This document shows, piece after piece, positions 7,161 to 15,187 of a DNA stretch of 26,987 nucleotides. Below the pieces are notes generated by a model. That model saw only the letters and a list, made by a program, of their open reading frames with translations, had not been told where the DNA came from and did no database searches. A program made the translations under genes and the position numbers. Positions within the stretch are counted from its first letter, which is position 1; every line of letters begins with the position of its first letter. The stretch comes from a virus, in IMG/VR virus record IMGVR_UViG_3300020421_000113, positions 1 to 26,987 of that record; one strand, given 5' to 3'.

Positions 7161-7587
7161 ATGGGATAAAAGATATTTAGGATTGGCTGAAGAAATAGCT
7201 TCTTGGTCAAAAGATCCTAGTACTCAAATTGGTGCAGTTGCTATTGGTACTAAAGGTCAAGTATTGTCACAAGGGTATAATGGATTCCCTAGAGGTATAG
7301 ATGATACTTACCAAAGACTCAATATCAGAGATGTAAAATATCAATATGTTGTTCATGCAGAAATGAATTGCATTTATAACGCAACATATAATGGAGTATC
7401 ACTACAAGGTGCTACGATATACATTCATGGTTTACCAGTTTGTCATGAATGTGCAAAGGGTTTAATCCAAGCAGGTATCAAAAGAGTTGTATACCAAGCA
7501 GATGAAATACCAGAGAAATGGGAAGAAAGCAATCAATTAACAATAGAACTATTCAGTGAGGCAAATGTAGACTATGAGCGATTTTAG
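7126..7587 (+). CDS. cd: dCMP deaminase
   Basis: A zinc-dependent deoxycytidylate deaminase of about 145-153 aa. Motifs: VVHAEMN (residues 75-81; His77 zinc ligand, Glu79 catalytic) and GLPVCHECAKGLIQAGIKRVVY (102-123; Cys106 and Cys109 zinc ligands). It makes dUMP from dCMP for dTMP synthesis and thus competes with gp42 for dCMP, as in T4. The start is uncertain. ATG 7126 overlaps gp42 by 35 bases, whereas a TTG at 7150 would give SAKWDKRYLGLA, the N-terminus most family members have. GAGG at 7136-7139 could serve the TTG. Confidence 0.9.
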   Translation: MFMRGTSTLSAKWDKRYLGLAEEIASWSKDPSTQIGAVAIGTKGQVLSQGYNGFPRGIDDTYQRLNIRDVKYQYVVHAEMNCIYNATYNGVSLQGATIYIHGLPVCHECAKGLIQAGIKRVVYQADEIPEKWEESNQLTIELFSEANVDYERF

Positions 7588-7834
7588 CGAGAATGGAACA
7601 CCTAAACATACAATAGATTGGTACATTAAATGGGTAGCTTCAATCATTGTCCTATGTGCAATGTCAATTAGAGGCGTAGCGGAATATGCTCAAGTTGATT
7701 TATATTTAAGTATAATAGGTATATCATTATGGTTATGGGTATCACTTATTTGGAACGATAGAGCATTAATACTTTTGAATGGTATGGGATTATTATTCCT
7801 ACTAAATAATCTATGGAGAAGTTTTGTAGTATGA
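7574..7834 (+). CDS. Small membrane protein, 86 aa (conserved phage unknown)
   Basis: Two to three hydrophobic segments: about residues 16-33 (WYIKWVASIIVLCAMSI), 42-60 (VDLYLSIIGISLWLWVSL) and 64-82 (RALILLNGMGLLFLLNNL). The pattern WYIKWVASI ... NDRALILLNGMGLL resembles a small membrane protein common in marine phages (DUF6552-like, from memory). Function unknown; a holin-like or membrane-tethering role is possible. It overlaps dCMP deaminase by 14 bases and the glycosyltransferase-like gene by 4 (ATGA). Confidence 0.65.
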   Translation: MSDFSENGTPKHTIDWYIKWVASIIVLCAMSIRGVAEYAQVDLYLSIIGISLWLWVSLIWNDRALILLNGMGLLFLLNNLWRSFVV

Positions 7835-9105
7835 AGATTGGTATAGGTAAGATAGGTAAGTCCACACTATTTGATAGTACTAGGTGGGGAGCAGTAGGCG
7901 GAGATAACGAAGCTCCGATTATATTTGAACATCTTATTCGTAATAATCCACAACATCAATTTGTTTTAGTATGTCCATCAGATTATGATAGATTACCATT
8001 ACACCGAAGACAAGAAATCAATGAACATGACAATTTAATTAATCCTTGGGATACTTTTGCTGAATGGAAAAAGCAAGGTGGTTGGAGTAGAAATCACCCG
8101 GCATCTGATAGACAAGAGTTTATGGAAAATGTATTAATAAAGAACCCAGACTTTAAAGTCGATACAGGAGTCTTTATGATGGGTATGTCAGCTACATCAA
8201 ATATACATGGTTGGTCTAAACTAATGACTGACCATACTGTATTAGCCAAACCCTTAGATATGCAAAGAAGATATGCAGGTCCACCGATTTGGTATCTTAA
8301 CCATTATAATAAAATACCATGGGTAATGTTACTCAATGACCCTAGGTTATATCCAGGTAAGATGAGGGATTTATGGAATCCACCACAAAAGATCTTTTCA
8401 CAGTACGATGAAGTCGTCGAGCATATAAACTATAAAAGCTACGAAGATGGAACCAGAGAAAGTCATACTATTAATTCGACTTATGAAGCTATTGAAACTA
8501 TTTTCCTTATTGGCAAAAAGAGAGGTGAAATGCTAGAGGAAGTACCTAATAGTTTAGAGTCATTCTTTGGTGAAGAAAAGAGTGCTGATGAAAAAGATAT
8601 ACAATTTATGATTGTATGTAATGAAGGAAAACCATCAAGGTATCCTGACTTAAAGAAATATATACTTGACCATGTACAAGATGTTGACATATATGGACAA
8701 TGGAATCCTGACACAATAGGTGATGACAAGAGATTCAAAGGTCCTAAGAAGTTTAATGATCTAATGCAGATGTTACCTAGAGTCAAGTATACATTTTGTA
8801 TTCCAATTAAGAAGGGTTGGTCAACTGCTAAGTTCTGGGAGATGGCTCATTATGGTATTATACCATTCTTACACCCAACATATGATGAACAAGATAATCT
8901 TAAAGTACCTGACTTTATTAGAGTTAAGGATTCTGAAGATTTGTTTAATAAGATTCAATTCTTAGAAGAACATCCTAAAGCATATGATGAGCTTAGAGGA
9001 TTACTTAATGATATACTTAAAGATGAATACTATAATGGTTCTTATTTGAATGATAAGATAATAAATGAAATGAATAGTTTACATACACAGGAAACTGTGG
9101 TATAA
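7831..9105 (+). CDS. Glycosyltransferase-like protein (GT-B type, tentative)
   Basis: A 424-aa protein beginning MKIGIGKIGKSTLFDSTRWG, then GGDNEAPIIFEHLIRNNP, like a first Rossmann domain. The C-terminal half has IQFMIVCNEGKPSRYPDL, VDIYGQWNP and, at about 325-350, IPIKKGWSTAKFWEMAHYGI followed by IPFLHP. The last is the acidic-residue-then-glycine pattern that binds the donor sugar in GT-B enzymes. The donor and acceptor cannot be read from sequence. Next to gp42, a role like T4 alpha-/beta-glucosyltransferase on hydroxymethylcytosine is attractive but unproven. The start at 7831 overlaps the previous stop (ATGA). The last codons and stop are built from the -10 box of promoter D. Confidence 0.6.
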   Translation: MKIGIGKIGKSTLFDSTRWGAVGGDNEAPIIFEHLIRNNPQHQFVLVCPSDYDRLPLHRRQEINEHDNLINPWDTFAEWKKQGGWSRNHPASDRQEFMENVLIKNPDFKVDTGVFMMGMSATSNIHGWSKLMTDHTVLAKPLDMQRRYAGPPIWYLNHYNKIPWVMLLNDPRLYPGKMRDLWNPPQKIFSQYDEVVEHINYKSYEDGTRESHTINSTYEAIETIFLIGKKRGEMLEEVPNSLESFFGEEKSADEKDIQFMIVCNEGKPSRYPDLKKYILDHVQDVDIYGQWNPDTIGDDKRFKGPKKFNDLMQMLPRVKYTFCIPIKKGWSTAKFWEMAHYGIIPFLHPTYDEQDNLKVPDFIRVKDSEDLFNKIQFLEEHPKAYDELRGLLNDILKDEYYNGSYLNDKIINEMNSLHTQETVV

Positions 9106-9106
9106 T
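9078..9106 (+). promoter_or_regulatory. Sigma70-like promoter D, inside the end of the glycosyltransferase-like gene
   Basis: TTTACA at 9078-9083, 17-bp spacer, TATAAT at 9101-9106 preceded by TGG. The upstream gene's TAA stop (9103-9105) lies within the -10 box. The next ATG (9114) comes 7 bases after the box, so as with gp43 a leaderless or near-leaderless transcript is expected. Confidence 0.85.
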
Positions 9107-9113
9107 ATATACA

Positions 9114-9476
9114 ATGAAACAAAAATCTATAGTCTTTGATTTAGACGATACAATATGCTACACCAATCATCAATATAAAGATGCACAACTCAAATATGGT
9201 GAGGCATTACCTAATGAAGAAATGATAGCAGGAATGAGGAAACTTAAAGCTGAAGGATTTCATATTACTATACTTACAGCACGAAGAATGCTAACTCATA
9301 ATGGAAACATAGAAGCAATCATTAAAGATGTTGGAAAGATTACAGAAGATTGGTTAGAACAACACGGTGTACCTTATGATGAATTAGTATGGGGTAAACC
9401 ATATTGCACTCACTATTATGTAGACGATAAAGCAATGAACTTGGAGGACTTTGACAAATGGATAAATTCAATTTAG
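9114..9476 (+). CDS. HAD-superfamily phosphatase
   Basis: A 120-aa HAD phosphatase. Motifs: FDLDDT (8-13; nucleophile Asp9, acid/base Asp11), ILTARR (53-58), Lys95 in VWGKPYC, and YVDDKA (102-107). The small size with no cap matches HAD subfamily IIIC proteins seen in capsule and NDP-sugar gene clusters. It would act on a phosphorylated small molecule, plausibly a sugar phosphate. The next gene (nucleotidyltransferase/kinase) overlaps it by 19 bases, and kinase, phosphatase and nucleotidyltransferase sets of this kind make activated sugars. There is no Shine-Dalgarno before the start; promoter D sits directly upstream. Confidence 0.85.
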   Translation: MKQKSIVFDLDDTICYTNHQYKDAQLKYGEALPNEEMIAGMRKLKAEGFHITILTARRMLTHNGNIEAIIKDVGKITEDWLEQHGVPYDELVWGKPYCTHYYVDDKAMNLEDFDKWINSI

Positions 9477-10936
9477 TAATACCAGCCGCTGGAGCTGCGA
9501 CCAGGCTAAGGCCTTTGTCGTCGAATACTTCTAAAGTAATGGTTAGAGTTAATGGTAAACCATGTTTAGATTATATCGTTGAAGCTGTCAATGGAAATGT
9601 TGCAGAAATCATTGTCGTAGATGGACAGTTTAGCGACATAAGAGATTACTGTGCAATTAAGCATCCTAATATTAAATTCATTAGACAGTCAAAACTTAGA
9701 GGACCAAGAGATGCAATCGAAAGAGGTATAAATGGATTACTTAGTCCACAATTACCTTTGGTTGTTTGGTTAGGAGATGCAATCATATTAGAAGAAGATA
9801 TGCCATTAGGTACTGACTTCTTATTAACAAAACAAGTAGATGATCAATCAGCATGGTGTATGTGGGATGGTCAAGAGTATTACAACAAACCAAATCAGCC
9901 AGTGCCAAACTCAGTTGCACTTGTTGGTTTATATTCATTCTTTGATGGTCGTCAAGCAAAAGAAGCATTCAGAGATACTGATGGATATGATATATCAGAT
10001 GCCTTAACAGAATATGGTAGTTTCGATAGAGTAGTTACAGATAAGTGGTATGACATTGGAGATTTACCAACATACTATAAAACATGTGCAGAGTTATTAA
10101 ACCTTAAAGCAAGAGCGTTCAATACATTACAATTCGACCATAAGTTAGGTACGATATGTAAGACTCCGGACTATCATGACTTACATTCTATTAAGACATT
10201 AAGGAATGAAAAGAAGTGGTACCAACATCTTAGTCCGGAGCAATCTATGTTTACCCCTAGGATATTACCACATGAAACAGATTTAATAATGTCATATGAG
10301 TCAGGTACATTGCTATCAGACTTAATGCTCTATGAAAATCTACCCGCTTCTGCATGGGAATATATAATAGATAGAGTATTTCAAATTAAGTTAGATTACT
10401 TTAATGATTCAGTAAACGATGCAACAGTGATAACAGATTTTACTAACTTATCAAAACAAATGTGGGTAGAGAAAACAAACGAAAGACTAATGGATCAATT
10501 CTTTCCAACTGTGCATATAGAAAAACTTAAAGAATACGCAGAAGAAATATACAAACATACTCGTCCTGTTGATGTACATCATGGTGATTTACATTTTGGT
10601 AATATATTATATAATCAAAACACAGACCAATTTAAACTGATTGATCCACGCGGTGAGTATGGAAAAGAAGTAGGTACATTAGGAGATAACATATATGATT
10701 GGGCAAAACTAGCTCATGACTTATATTATGGTTACAATGCTATCGTAGCAGATGTACCACAAAATATGGAAGTTAAAGAAATCTTTATTAATAAATTAAA
10801 AGAATATAACTTACCAACAGATATAATACTTAAGGGTGGGCTCTTGTTATTAGCGACATGCATACCTTTACATTATGATAACAACGCTAGACAGAAAAGA
10901 ATGATGGAGGTCGTATGGTCGAATCTAGAGAAATAA
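9458..10936 (+). CDS. Fused sugar-type nucleotidyltransferase and APH/choline-kinase-like kinase
   Basis: A 492-aa two-domain protein. Residues 1-210: NTP-transferase domain with IPAAGAATRLRPL (8-20), Lys26 and NGKP (32-35), and a VVWLGDAI metal-site segment. Residues 230-490: phosphotransferase domain of the aminoglycoside/choline kinase fold with HHGDLHFGNIL (374-384; Asp377, Asn382) and LIDPRGE (394-400; Asp396). It probably phosphorylates a small alcohol or sugar and couples it to a nucleotide. Substrate unknown. The start at 9458 has GGAGG (9444-9448). Together with the HAD protein and the glycosyltransferase-like gene it could supply a nucleotide-activated group for transfer. Confidence 0.82.
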   Translation: MDKFNLVIPAAGAATRLRPLSSNTSKVMVRVNGKPCLDYIVEAVNGNVAEIIVVDGQFSDIRDYCAIKHPNIKFIRQSKLRGPRDAIERGINGLLSPQLPLVVWLGDAIILEEDMPLGTDFLLTKQVDDQSAWCMWDGQEYYNKPNQPVPNSVALVGLYSFFDGRQAKEAFRDTDGYDISDALTEYGSFDRVVTDKWYDIGDLPTYYKTCAELLNLKARAFNTLQFDHKLGTICKTPDYHDLHSIKTLRNEKKWYQHLSPEQSMFTPRILPHETDLIMSYESGTLLSDLMLYENLPASAWEYIIDRVFQIKLDYFNDSVNDATVITDFTNLSKQMWVEKTNERLMDQFFPTVHIEKLKEYAEEIYKHTRPVDVHHGDLHFGNILYNQNTDQFKLIDPRGEYGKEVGTLGDNIYDWAKLAHDLYYGYNAIVADVPQNMEVKEIFINKLKEYNLPTDIILKGGLLLLATCIPLHYDNNARQKRMMEVVWSNLEK

Positions 10937-12153
10937 CTTATGGTTCTATAGTTCCCTTAATAGGAGGTGAGTCTTTGGGAATCTCAGAAGCATTAGGTAA
11001 ACAGCATCCAGAGTGGGTATTATCTTATACCGATTTTGAAAAGAATGATGCTCATTATATAAACTATCTAACCAAGAAAGGTTGGAAAGGTGATTATGTT
11101 AAACTTGATGAAAATCCAAAGTATAGAGCAAAGAAGGTTGATGTAGTCAATACTGTTTGTCCTTGTGCAGGATTATCTTCATTAAGTCCAGCATCGTCAG
11201 GAACTAATCCCACAAACAATTGGATGTATGAGTCAGCGGAATATGTATTAGGTAATATTAAACCTAAAGTATTCTGGGGAGAGAATGCGCCAAGACTTGC
11301 ACAAAGTACAGGTGTTCCTGTTGTTAAAAAGCTTAGAGAGATTGGTAAGAAACATGGTTATACATTATCCATATATAAAACCAAATCTAAAGTTCAAGGG
11401 TATTCACAGATTAGAGATAGAACATTCTATTTCTTTTGGGAAGGTACTAAGGTTCCTTTGTTTAATTATATCCATAGACCACACCAAAGGATTGAAGATT
11501 TACTTATGTCAGTAAAGAACAAGCCTGGTGATCCAATGTCTGAATGCCATAATCAAAATAAGCCATCAGACGATACAGTATATGCATGGATATTAGACCA
11601 ACATGGAATGACTCATAAAGAGTTTATTGAAAACCTAGATCAATCAAATGTTAATCTCTATACCATATTAGATACTATGGGTAAGACTAAGTTTGAAGCA
11701 TGGGATAATATCATAGCGGACTTAGAGAAGAGAGAAGATGATGGTGCTAAGAGATGGCATCGTGTATTAAAAAGAATGTCTGATAAAGAGAAAGCCGGTG
11801 GTCATACAATGCGTAGAACAATTACTCTACCTAAAGATTACATTGGAGCTTTTGTTGGACACTTACCTTCATGTCTAGTGCATCCGCAAGAAGATAGATA
11901 TTTGACTTATAGAGAAATGTTAAGTATTATGTATTTACCTGCAGACTTTGAGTTGCTTAATGCAAGAGGATCATATAATCATATATGTCAGAATGTACCA
12001 CTTAAGACTGCTCAAGATATGATGGAACAAATAATGCTTTACTTTGATAACAGGTTAGACTTAATAGATACAGATTACCTATTACAGGATAACAAAAGAA
12101 AAGTCTATGAATATGAAAAAAACCATTTACAGTTAGATGAATTTATGGTATAA
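10915..12153 (+). CDS. C5-cytosine DNA methyltransferase (Dcm-like)
   Basis: A 412-aa 5-methylcytosine-type methyltransferase. Motif I-like TYGSIVPLIGGESLGISEAL (9-27), motif IV CPCAGLSSLS (82-91, catalytic Cys84), motif VI WGENAPRL (121-128), motif VIII YSQIRDRT (163-170, QxRxR), then a target-recognition region. Motifs IX-X lie near the end (RYLTYREMLSIMYLPADF, and QNVPLKTA at 359-366). It is therefore complete. Ribosome binding site GGAGG is just before 10915, and the start overlaps the upstream gene by 22 bases. In a phage that may replace cytosine by hydroxymethylcytosine its substrate is puzzling. Protection of early DNA or modification of host DNA are options. Its last codons contain promoter E. 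Confidence 0.88.
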   Translation: MVESREITYGSIVPLIGGESLGISEALGKQHPEWVLSYTDFEKNDAHYINYLTKKGWKGDYVKLDENPKYRAKKVDVVNTVCPCAGLSSLSPASSGTNPTNNWMYESAEYVLGNIKPKVFWGENAPRLAQSTGVPVVKKLREIGKKHGYTLSIYKTKSKVQGYSQIRDRTFYFFWEGTKVPLFNYIHRPHQRIEDLLMSVKNKPGDPMSECHNQNKPSDDTVYAWILDQHGMTHKEFIENLDQSNVNLYTILDTMGKTKFEAWDNIIADLEKREDDGAKRWHRVLKRMSDKEKAGGHTMRRTITLPKDYIGAFVGHLPSCLVHPQEDRYLTYREMLSIMYLPADFELLNARGSYNHICQNVPLKTAQDMMEQIMLYFDNRLDLIDTDYLLQDNKRKVYEYEKNHLQLDEFMV

Positions 12154-12154
12154 T
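12126..12154 (+). promoter_or_regulatory. Sigma70-like promoter E, inside the end of the methyltransferase gene
   Basis: TTTACA at 12126-12131, 17-bp spacer, TATAAT at 12149-12154 with TGG before it. The methyltransferase TAA stop (12151-12153) is inside the -10 box, as in promoter D. It drives bS21, uvsX, an unknown and gp41. Confidence 0.85.
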
Positions 12155-12185
12155 ATAGTATATATGTTAAAAAATAGGAGTGACT

Positions 12186-12443
12186 ATGCCGTCAGTAGAT
12201 TTAAGACCTCGTAAGAGGCATCCAAAAGATAAACGCCCAGCTAGGCCAATGCCTTTCGATGTAGCTTTAAGAAAGTTCAGAAAGCAAGTGGAAAAAGCAG
12301 GGATTATACAAGAAGTTCGTAAAAGAGAATTTTATGAAAAGCCTACAGCCAAAAGGAAACGAAAAAAGGCTGAAGCAAGAAGTCGCCATCTCAAAACATT
12401 GAGAATGGAAAATCAATATAATAGCCCAAGAGGCAGGAGATAA
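12186..12443 (+). CDS. rpsU: Ribosomal protein bS21 (phage-encoded)
   Basis: An 85-aa homologue of small-subunit protein bS21. The core [18 protein letters not shown], then [18 protein letters not shown], aligns with the E. coli core (PFDVALRRFKRSCEKAG and [16 protein letters not shown]). It has an extra basic stretch of roughly 16 residues after MPSVDLR ([13 protein letters not shown]) and a basic C-terminus. A GTG at 12180 is in frame, but AGGAG (12176-12180) fits the ATG at 12186 and MPS is the family start. bS21 sits near the anti-Shine-Dalgarno and affects initiation. Phage copies are known in pelagiphages and other viruses and are thought to replace the host protein and bias translation. 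Confidence 0.93.
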   Translation: MPSVDLRPRKRHPKDKRPARPMPFDVALRKFRKQVEKAGIIQEVRKREFYEKPTAKRKRKKAEARSRHLKTLRMENQYNSPRGRR

Positions 12444-12445
12444 TT

Positions 12446-13495
12446 ATGTCTATAATGGATAAATTAAAAAAGAATAGTAAAATCAAAAGTACTGATATAC
12501 TTGCTGATTCACCACTATTCGCAGAGAAGGATATGATTCCTACAGATGTACCTATGGTAAACGTTGCTTTATCAGGGGATATGGAAGGAGGACTGTCATC
12601 TGGACTAACAGTATTGGCAGGACCATCCAAACACTTTAAGACAAGTTTCGCGTTACTTATGGGCGCAGCTTATCTTAACAAATACGAAGATGCTGTAATG
12701 TTGTTTTATGATTCAGAGTTTGGATCACCACAAAAGTATTTTGAATCTTTTGGTATCGATACAAGTAGAGTATTGCATACACCAATTACAGATGTCGAAC
12801 AATTAAAATTTGATTTAGTTGGTCAACTTGAAAACATTGAGAGAGGAGATAAGGTTGTTATAGTTATCGATTCTATTGGTAACCTTGCATCTAAGAAAGA
12901 ATTAGAAGATGCACTCAATGAAAAGTCAGTGGCTGATATGTCAAGAGCCAAAGCGTTGAAGGGACTGTTCCGAATGGTCACTCCTTATCTTACGATGAAG
13001 AACGTCCCTTTACTCGCTGTTAACCATACTTATCAAGAGATTGGATTGTTTCCTAAAGCAATTGTTTCAGGTGGTACAGGTATTTATTACTCAGCTGATA
13101 ACATTTGGATTATTGGAAGACGCCAACAGAAAAAAGGTACTGATGTTACAGGGTATCACTTTATAATTAATGTAGAGAAATCAAGGTTTGTAAAAGAGAA
13201 ATCTAAAATCCCAGTTGAAGTTACTTGGGAAGGTGGTATCGCAACCTATGGTGGATTACTCGATGTAGCCTTAGCAGGTGGATATGTAACTAAACCAAAT
13301 GTTGGTTGGTATGCAAGAGTCGATAAAGCTACAGGTGAGATTGAAGATGGTAAGGTTAGAGAAAAAGATACTAAGACTAAAAAGTTCTGGGATCCAATCT
13401 TTAAAGATACAGACTTCAAAGAATTCGTAATGTCATATTACTCTATTGGTCACAAGCCATTGCTTGAGATTGATTTAGATCTTGAGGAAGAGTAG
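12446..13495 (+). CDS. uvsX: UvsX, RecA-like recombinase
   Basis: A 349-aa strand-exchange ATPase. Walker A is LAGPSKHFKTSF (57-68), very like T4 UvsX GPSKSFKSNF. Walker B is VVIVIDSIGNL (137-147). AVNHTYQEIGLF and SGGTGIYYSADNIWIIGRRQ match UvsX DNA-binding and interface segments. The acidic tail (DLDLEEE) is typical of RecA-family proteins. It supports recombination-dependent replication. AGGAGA lies before the ATG, two bases after the bS21 stop. T4 UvsX is 391 aa, so this is a shorter marine-type version. Confidence 0.95.
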   Translation: MSIMDKLKKNSKIKSTDILADSPLFAEKDMIPTDVPMVNVALSGDMEGGLSSGLTVLAGPSKHFKTSFALLMGAAYLNKYEDAVMLFYDSEFGSPQKYFESFGIDTSRVLHTPITDVEQLKFDLVGQLENIERGDKVVIVIDSIGNLASKKELEDALNEKSVADMSRAKALKGLFRMVTPYLTMKNVPLLAVNHTYQEIGLFPKAIVSGGTGIYYSADNIWIIGRRQQKKGTDVTGYHFIINVEKSRFVKEKSKIPVEVTWEGGIATYGGLLDVALAGGYVTKPNVGWYARVDKATGEIEDGKVREKDTKTKKFWDPIFKDTDFKEFVMSYYSIGHKPLLEIDLDLEEE

Positions 13496-13833
13496 TGTTT
13501 GAAATTACTGAAAACGACTACACATATGTAGAGAACGAGCAATCAATTGTACAGGGCGTGAAATATAAATCAGGCCCTTACAAAGATGTCATCGTAATGT
13601 ATGGGACAGTGTCTATAAAGGAAGACGAAGATCTAGATGTTGCTAGGTTAGGATTTACTTTTCAGATAGCTGACCCTGCAGAGTTTACAGTAGAAGAATT
13701 AGAGAAAGAAGAAGCTTTCAAAAATTACATGGGCGATGTGCTTAGGCATATCATTATAAATAACTTAGATAATAAAAAAGCAAGGATAGGAAATATTGAG
13801 TCAGAACAATCAACTCCCGACACACATACTTAA
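13495..13833 (+). CDS. Conserved unknown between uvsX and gp41, 112 aa
   Basis: A 112-aa acidic protein (MFEITENDYTYVENEQSI at the start), with beta-strand-like segments to about residue 62, then a helical segment (VEELEKEEAFKNYMGDVLRHII). It begins with GTG in a TAGTG junction, overlapping the uvsX stop by one base, with GAGGAAG just upstream. A gene in this position is common in marine T4-likes. No function is recognised; contact with UvsX or the helicase would fit the location. It overlaps gp41 by 38 bases. Confidence 0.65.
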   Translation: MFEITENDYTYVENEQSIVQGVKYKSGPYKDVIVMYGTVSIKEDEDLDVARLGFTFQIADPAEFTVEELEKEEAFKNYMGDVLRHIIINNLDNKKARIGNIESEQSTPDTHT

Positions 13834-15187
13834 TCACTTACTTAATAACGAAGAGTATTGCAGAAGAGTAATTCCATATATTAAAAAGGAATACTTTGAT
13901 GGTTCGCATCGTACTGTATTTGATTTAATTGTATCATTTGTTAATTCACATAACAAATTACCATCAGCAAATGTATTAGATCTTGAGCTTAAAAAGGTAA
14001 GTGCTCATGAAGAAATACTAAATGAAGCATCAAGACTGATTGAATCAATACAAGATAAGTCTGATGTTGATACTGATTACCTTATTAAAGAATCTGAAAA
14101 GTGGTGTAGAGACAGAGCTGTCTATATTGCCATAATGGAATCTATTCAGATTATTGATGGAAAAGACAAAGAAAGAAGTGAAGGTGCTATACCTGAAATA
14201 CTATCAGATGCATTAGGTGTATCGTTTGACCAAGCTATAGGTCATGACTATATCGATAACTCTGAAGAAAGATATGATTTCTATAATCTTAAAGAGGATA
14301 GGATTCCATTTGATTTAGATTACTTCAACAAAATTACAAAAGGTGGTTTACCAAACAAGACATTGAATATTGCTCTTGCCGGGACTGGTGTTGGTAAATC
14401 TTTGTTTATGTGTCATTGTGCCGCATCAGTTCTGGAACAAGGCAAGAACGTTTTATACATTACAATGGAAATGGCAGAGGAAAGAATAGCTGAAAGAATC
14501 GATGCTAATCTTATGAATTTACCAATAGAACAATTGGCATCTCTACCTAAAAATGTATTTGACAATAAGATTGGAAAGATAGCAAAAGGTGCAATAGGTA
14601 AACTTATTGTGAAAGAATACCCAACAGGTTCTGCTCATACTGGACACTTCAGAGCACTACTTAATGAACTAAAACTAAAGAAAACATTTAAACCAGACAT
14701 AATATATATAGATTATTTAAATATTTGTGCCTCTTCGCGTATGCGAGGAATGGGTGGAAGTATAAATAGTTATACATATATAAAAGCTATAGCGGAAGAA
14801 CTTCGTGGATTAGCTGTGGAATTCAATGTTCCGATAGTATCGGCAACTCAGACCACTAGGTCAGGGTTCAGTAATACTGACGTCGGTCTTGAGGATACAT
14901 CTGAATCATTTGGTTTACCGGCAACGGCTGACTTGATGTTTGCTCTAATTTCAACAGAGGAACTTGAAGAGTTAGGTCAATTATTGGTAAAGCAATTAAA
15001 GAATAGGTATAATGATCCAACTAAATATCGCAGGTTTGTGGTAGGAGTGGATCGTTCCCGCATGAAACTATATGATGTGGAAGAGTCGGCTCAGTCAGAT
15101 ATAATGTCTGACATGACGCCTGACAAACCTATAAATAAGTTCGGTGAAAGAGAACAACCAGATTCTTTCGCCGATTTCAAAGTATAA
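13796..15187 (+). CDS. 41: Replicative DNA helicase, DnaB-like (T4 gp41)
   Basis: A 463-aa hexameric 5'-3' helicase of the RecA/DnaB fold; T4 gp41 is 475 aa. The N-terminal helical domain spans about 1-150. Walker A is LAGTGVGKSLF (194-204). Walker B is DIIYIDYLN (301-309). VPIVSATQTTRSGF (about 347-360) is the DnaB-type sensor motif H3, and the DRSRMKLY segment near the end is also conserved. The start is a TTG (13796) giving MSQNNQLP, with AGGA before it, inside the preceding gene. Downstream come a small membrane protein and a strong terminator. Confidence 0.93.
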   Translation: MSQNNQLPTHILNHLLNNEEYCRRVIPYIKKEYFDGSHRTVFDLIVSFVNSHNKLPSANVLDLELKKVSAHEEILNEASRLIESIQDKSDVDTDYLIKESEKWCRDRAVYIAIMESIQIIDGKDKERSEGAIPEILSDALGVSFDQAIGHDYIDNSEERYDFYNLKEDRIPFDLDYFNKITKGGLPNKTLNIALAGTGVGKSLFMCHCAASVLEQGKNVLYITMEMAEERIAERIDANLMNLPIEQLASLPKNVFDNKIGKIAKGAIGKLIVKEYPTGSAHTGHFRALLNELKLKKTFKPDIIYIDYLNICASSRMRGMGGSINSYTYIKAIAEELRGLAVEFNVPIVSATQTTRSGFSNTDVGLEDTSESFGLPATADLMFALISTEELEELGQLLVKQLKNRYNDPTKYRRFVVGVDRSRMKLYDVEESAQSDIMSDMTPDKPINKFGEREQPDSFADFKV

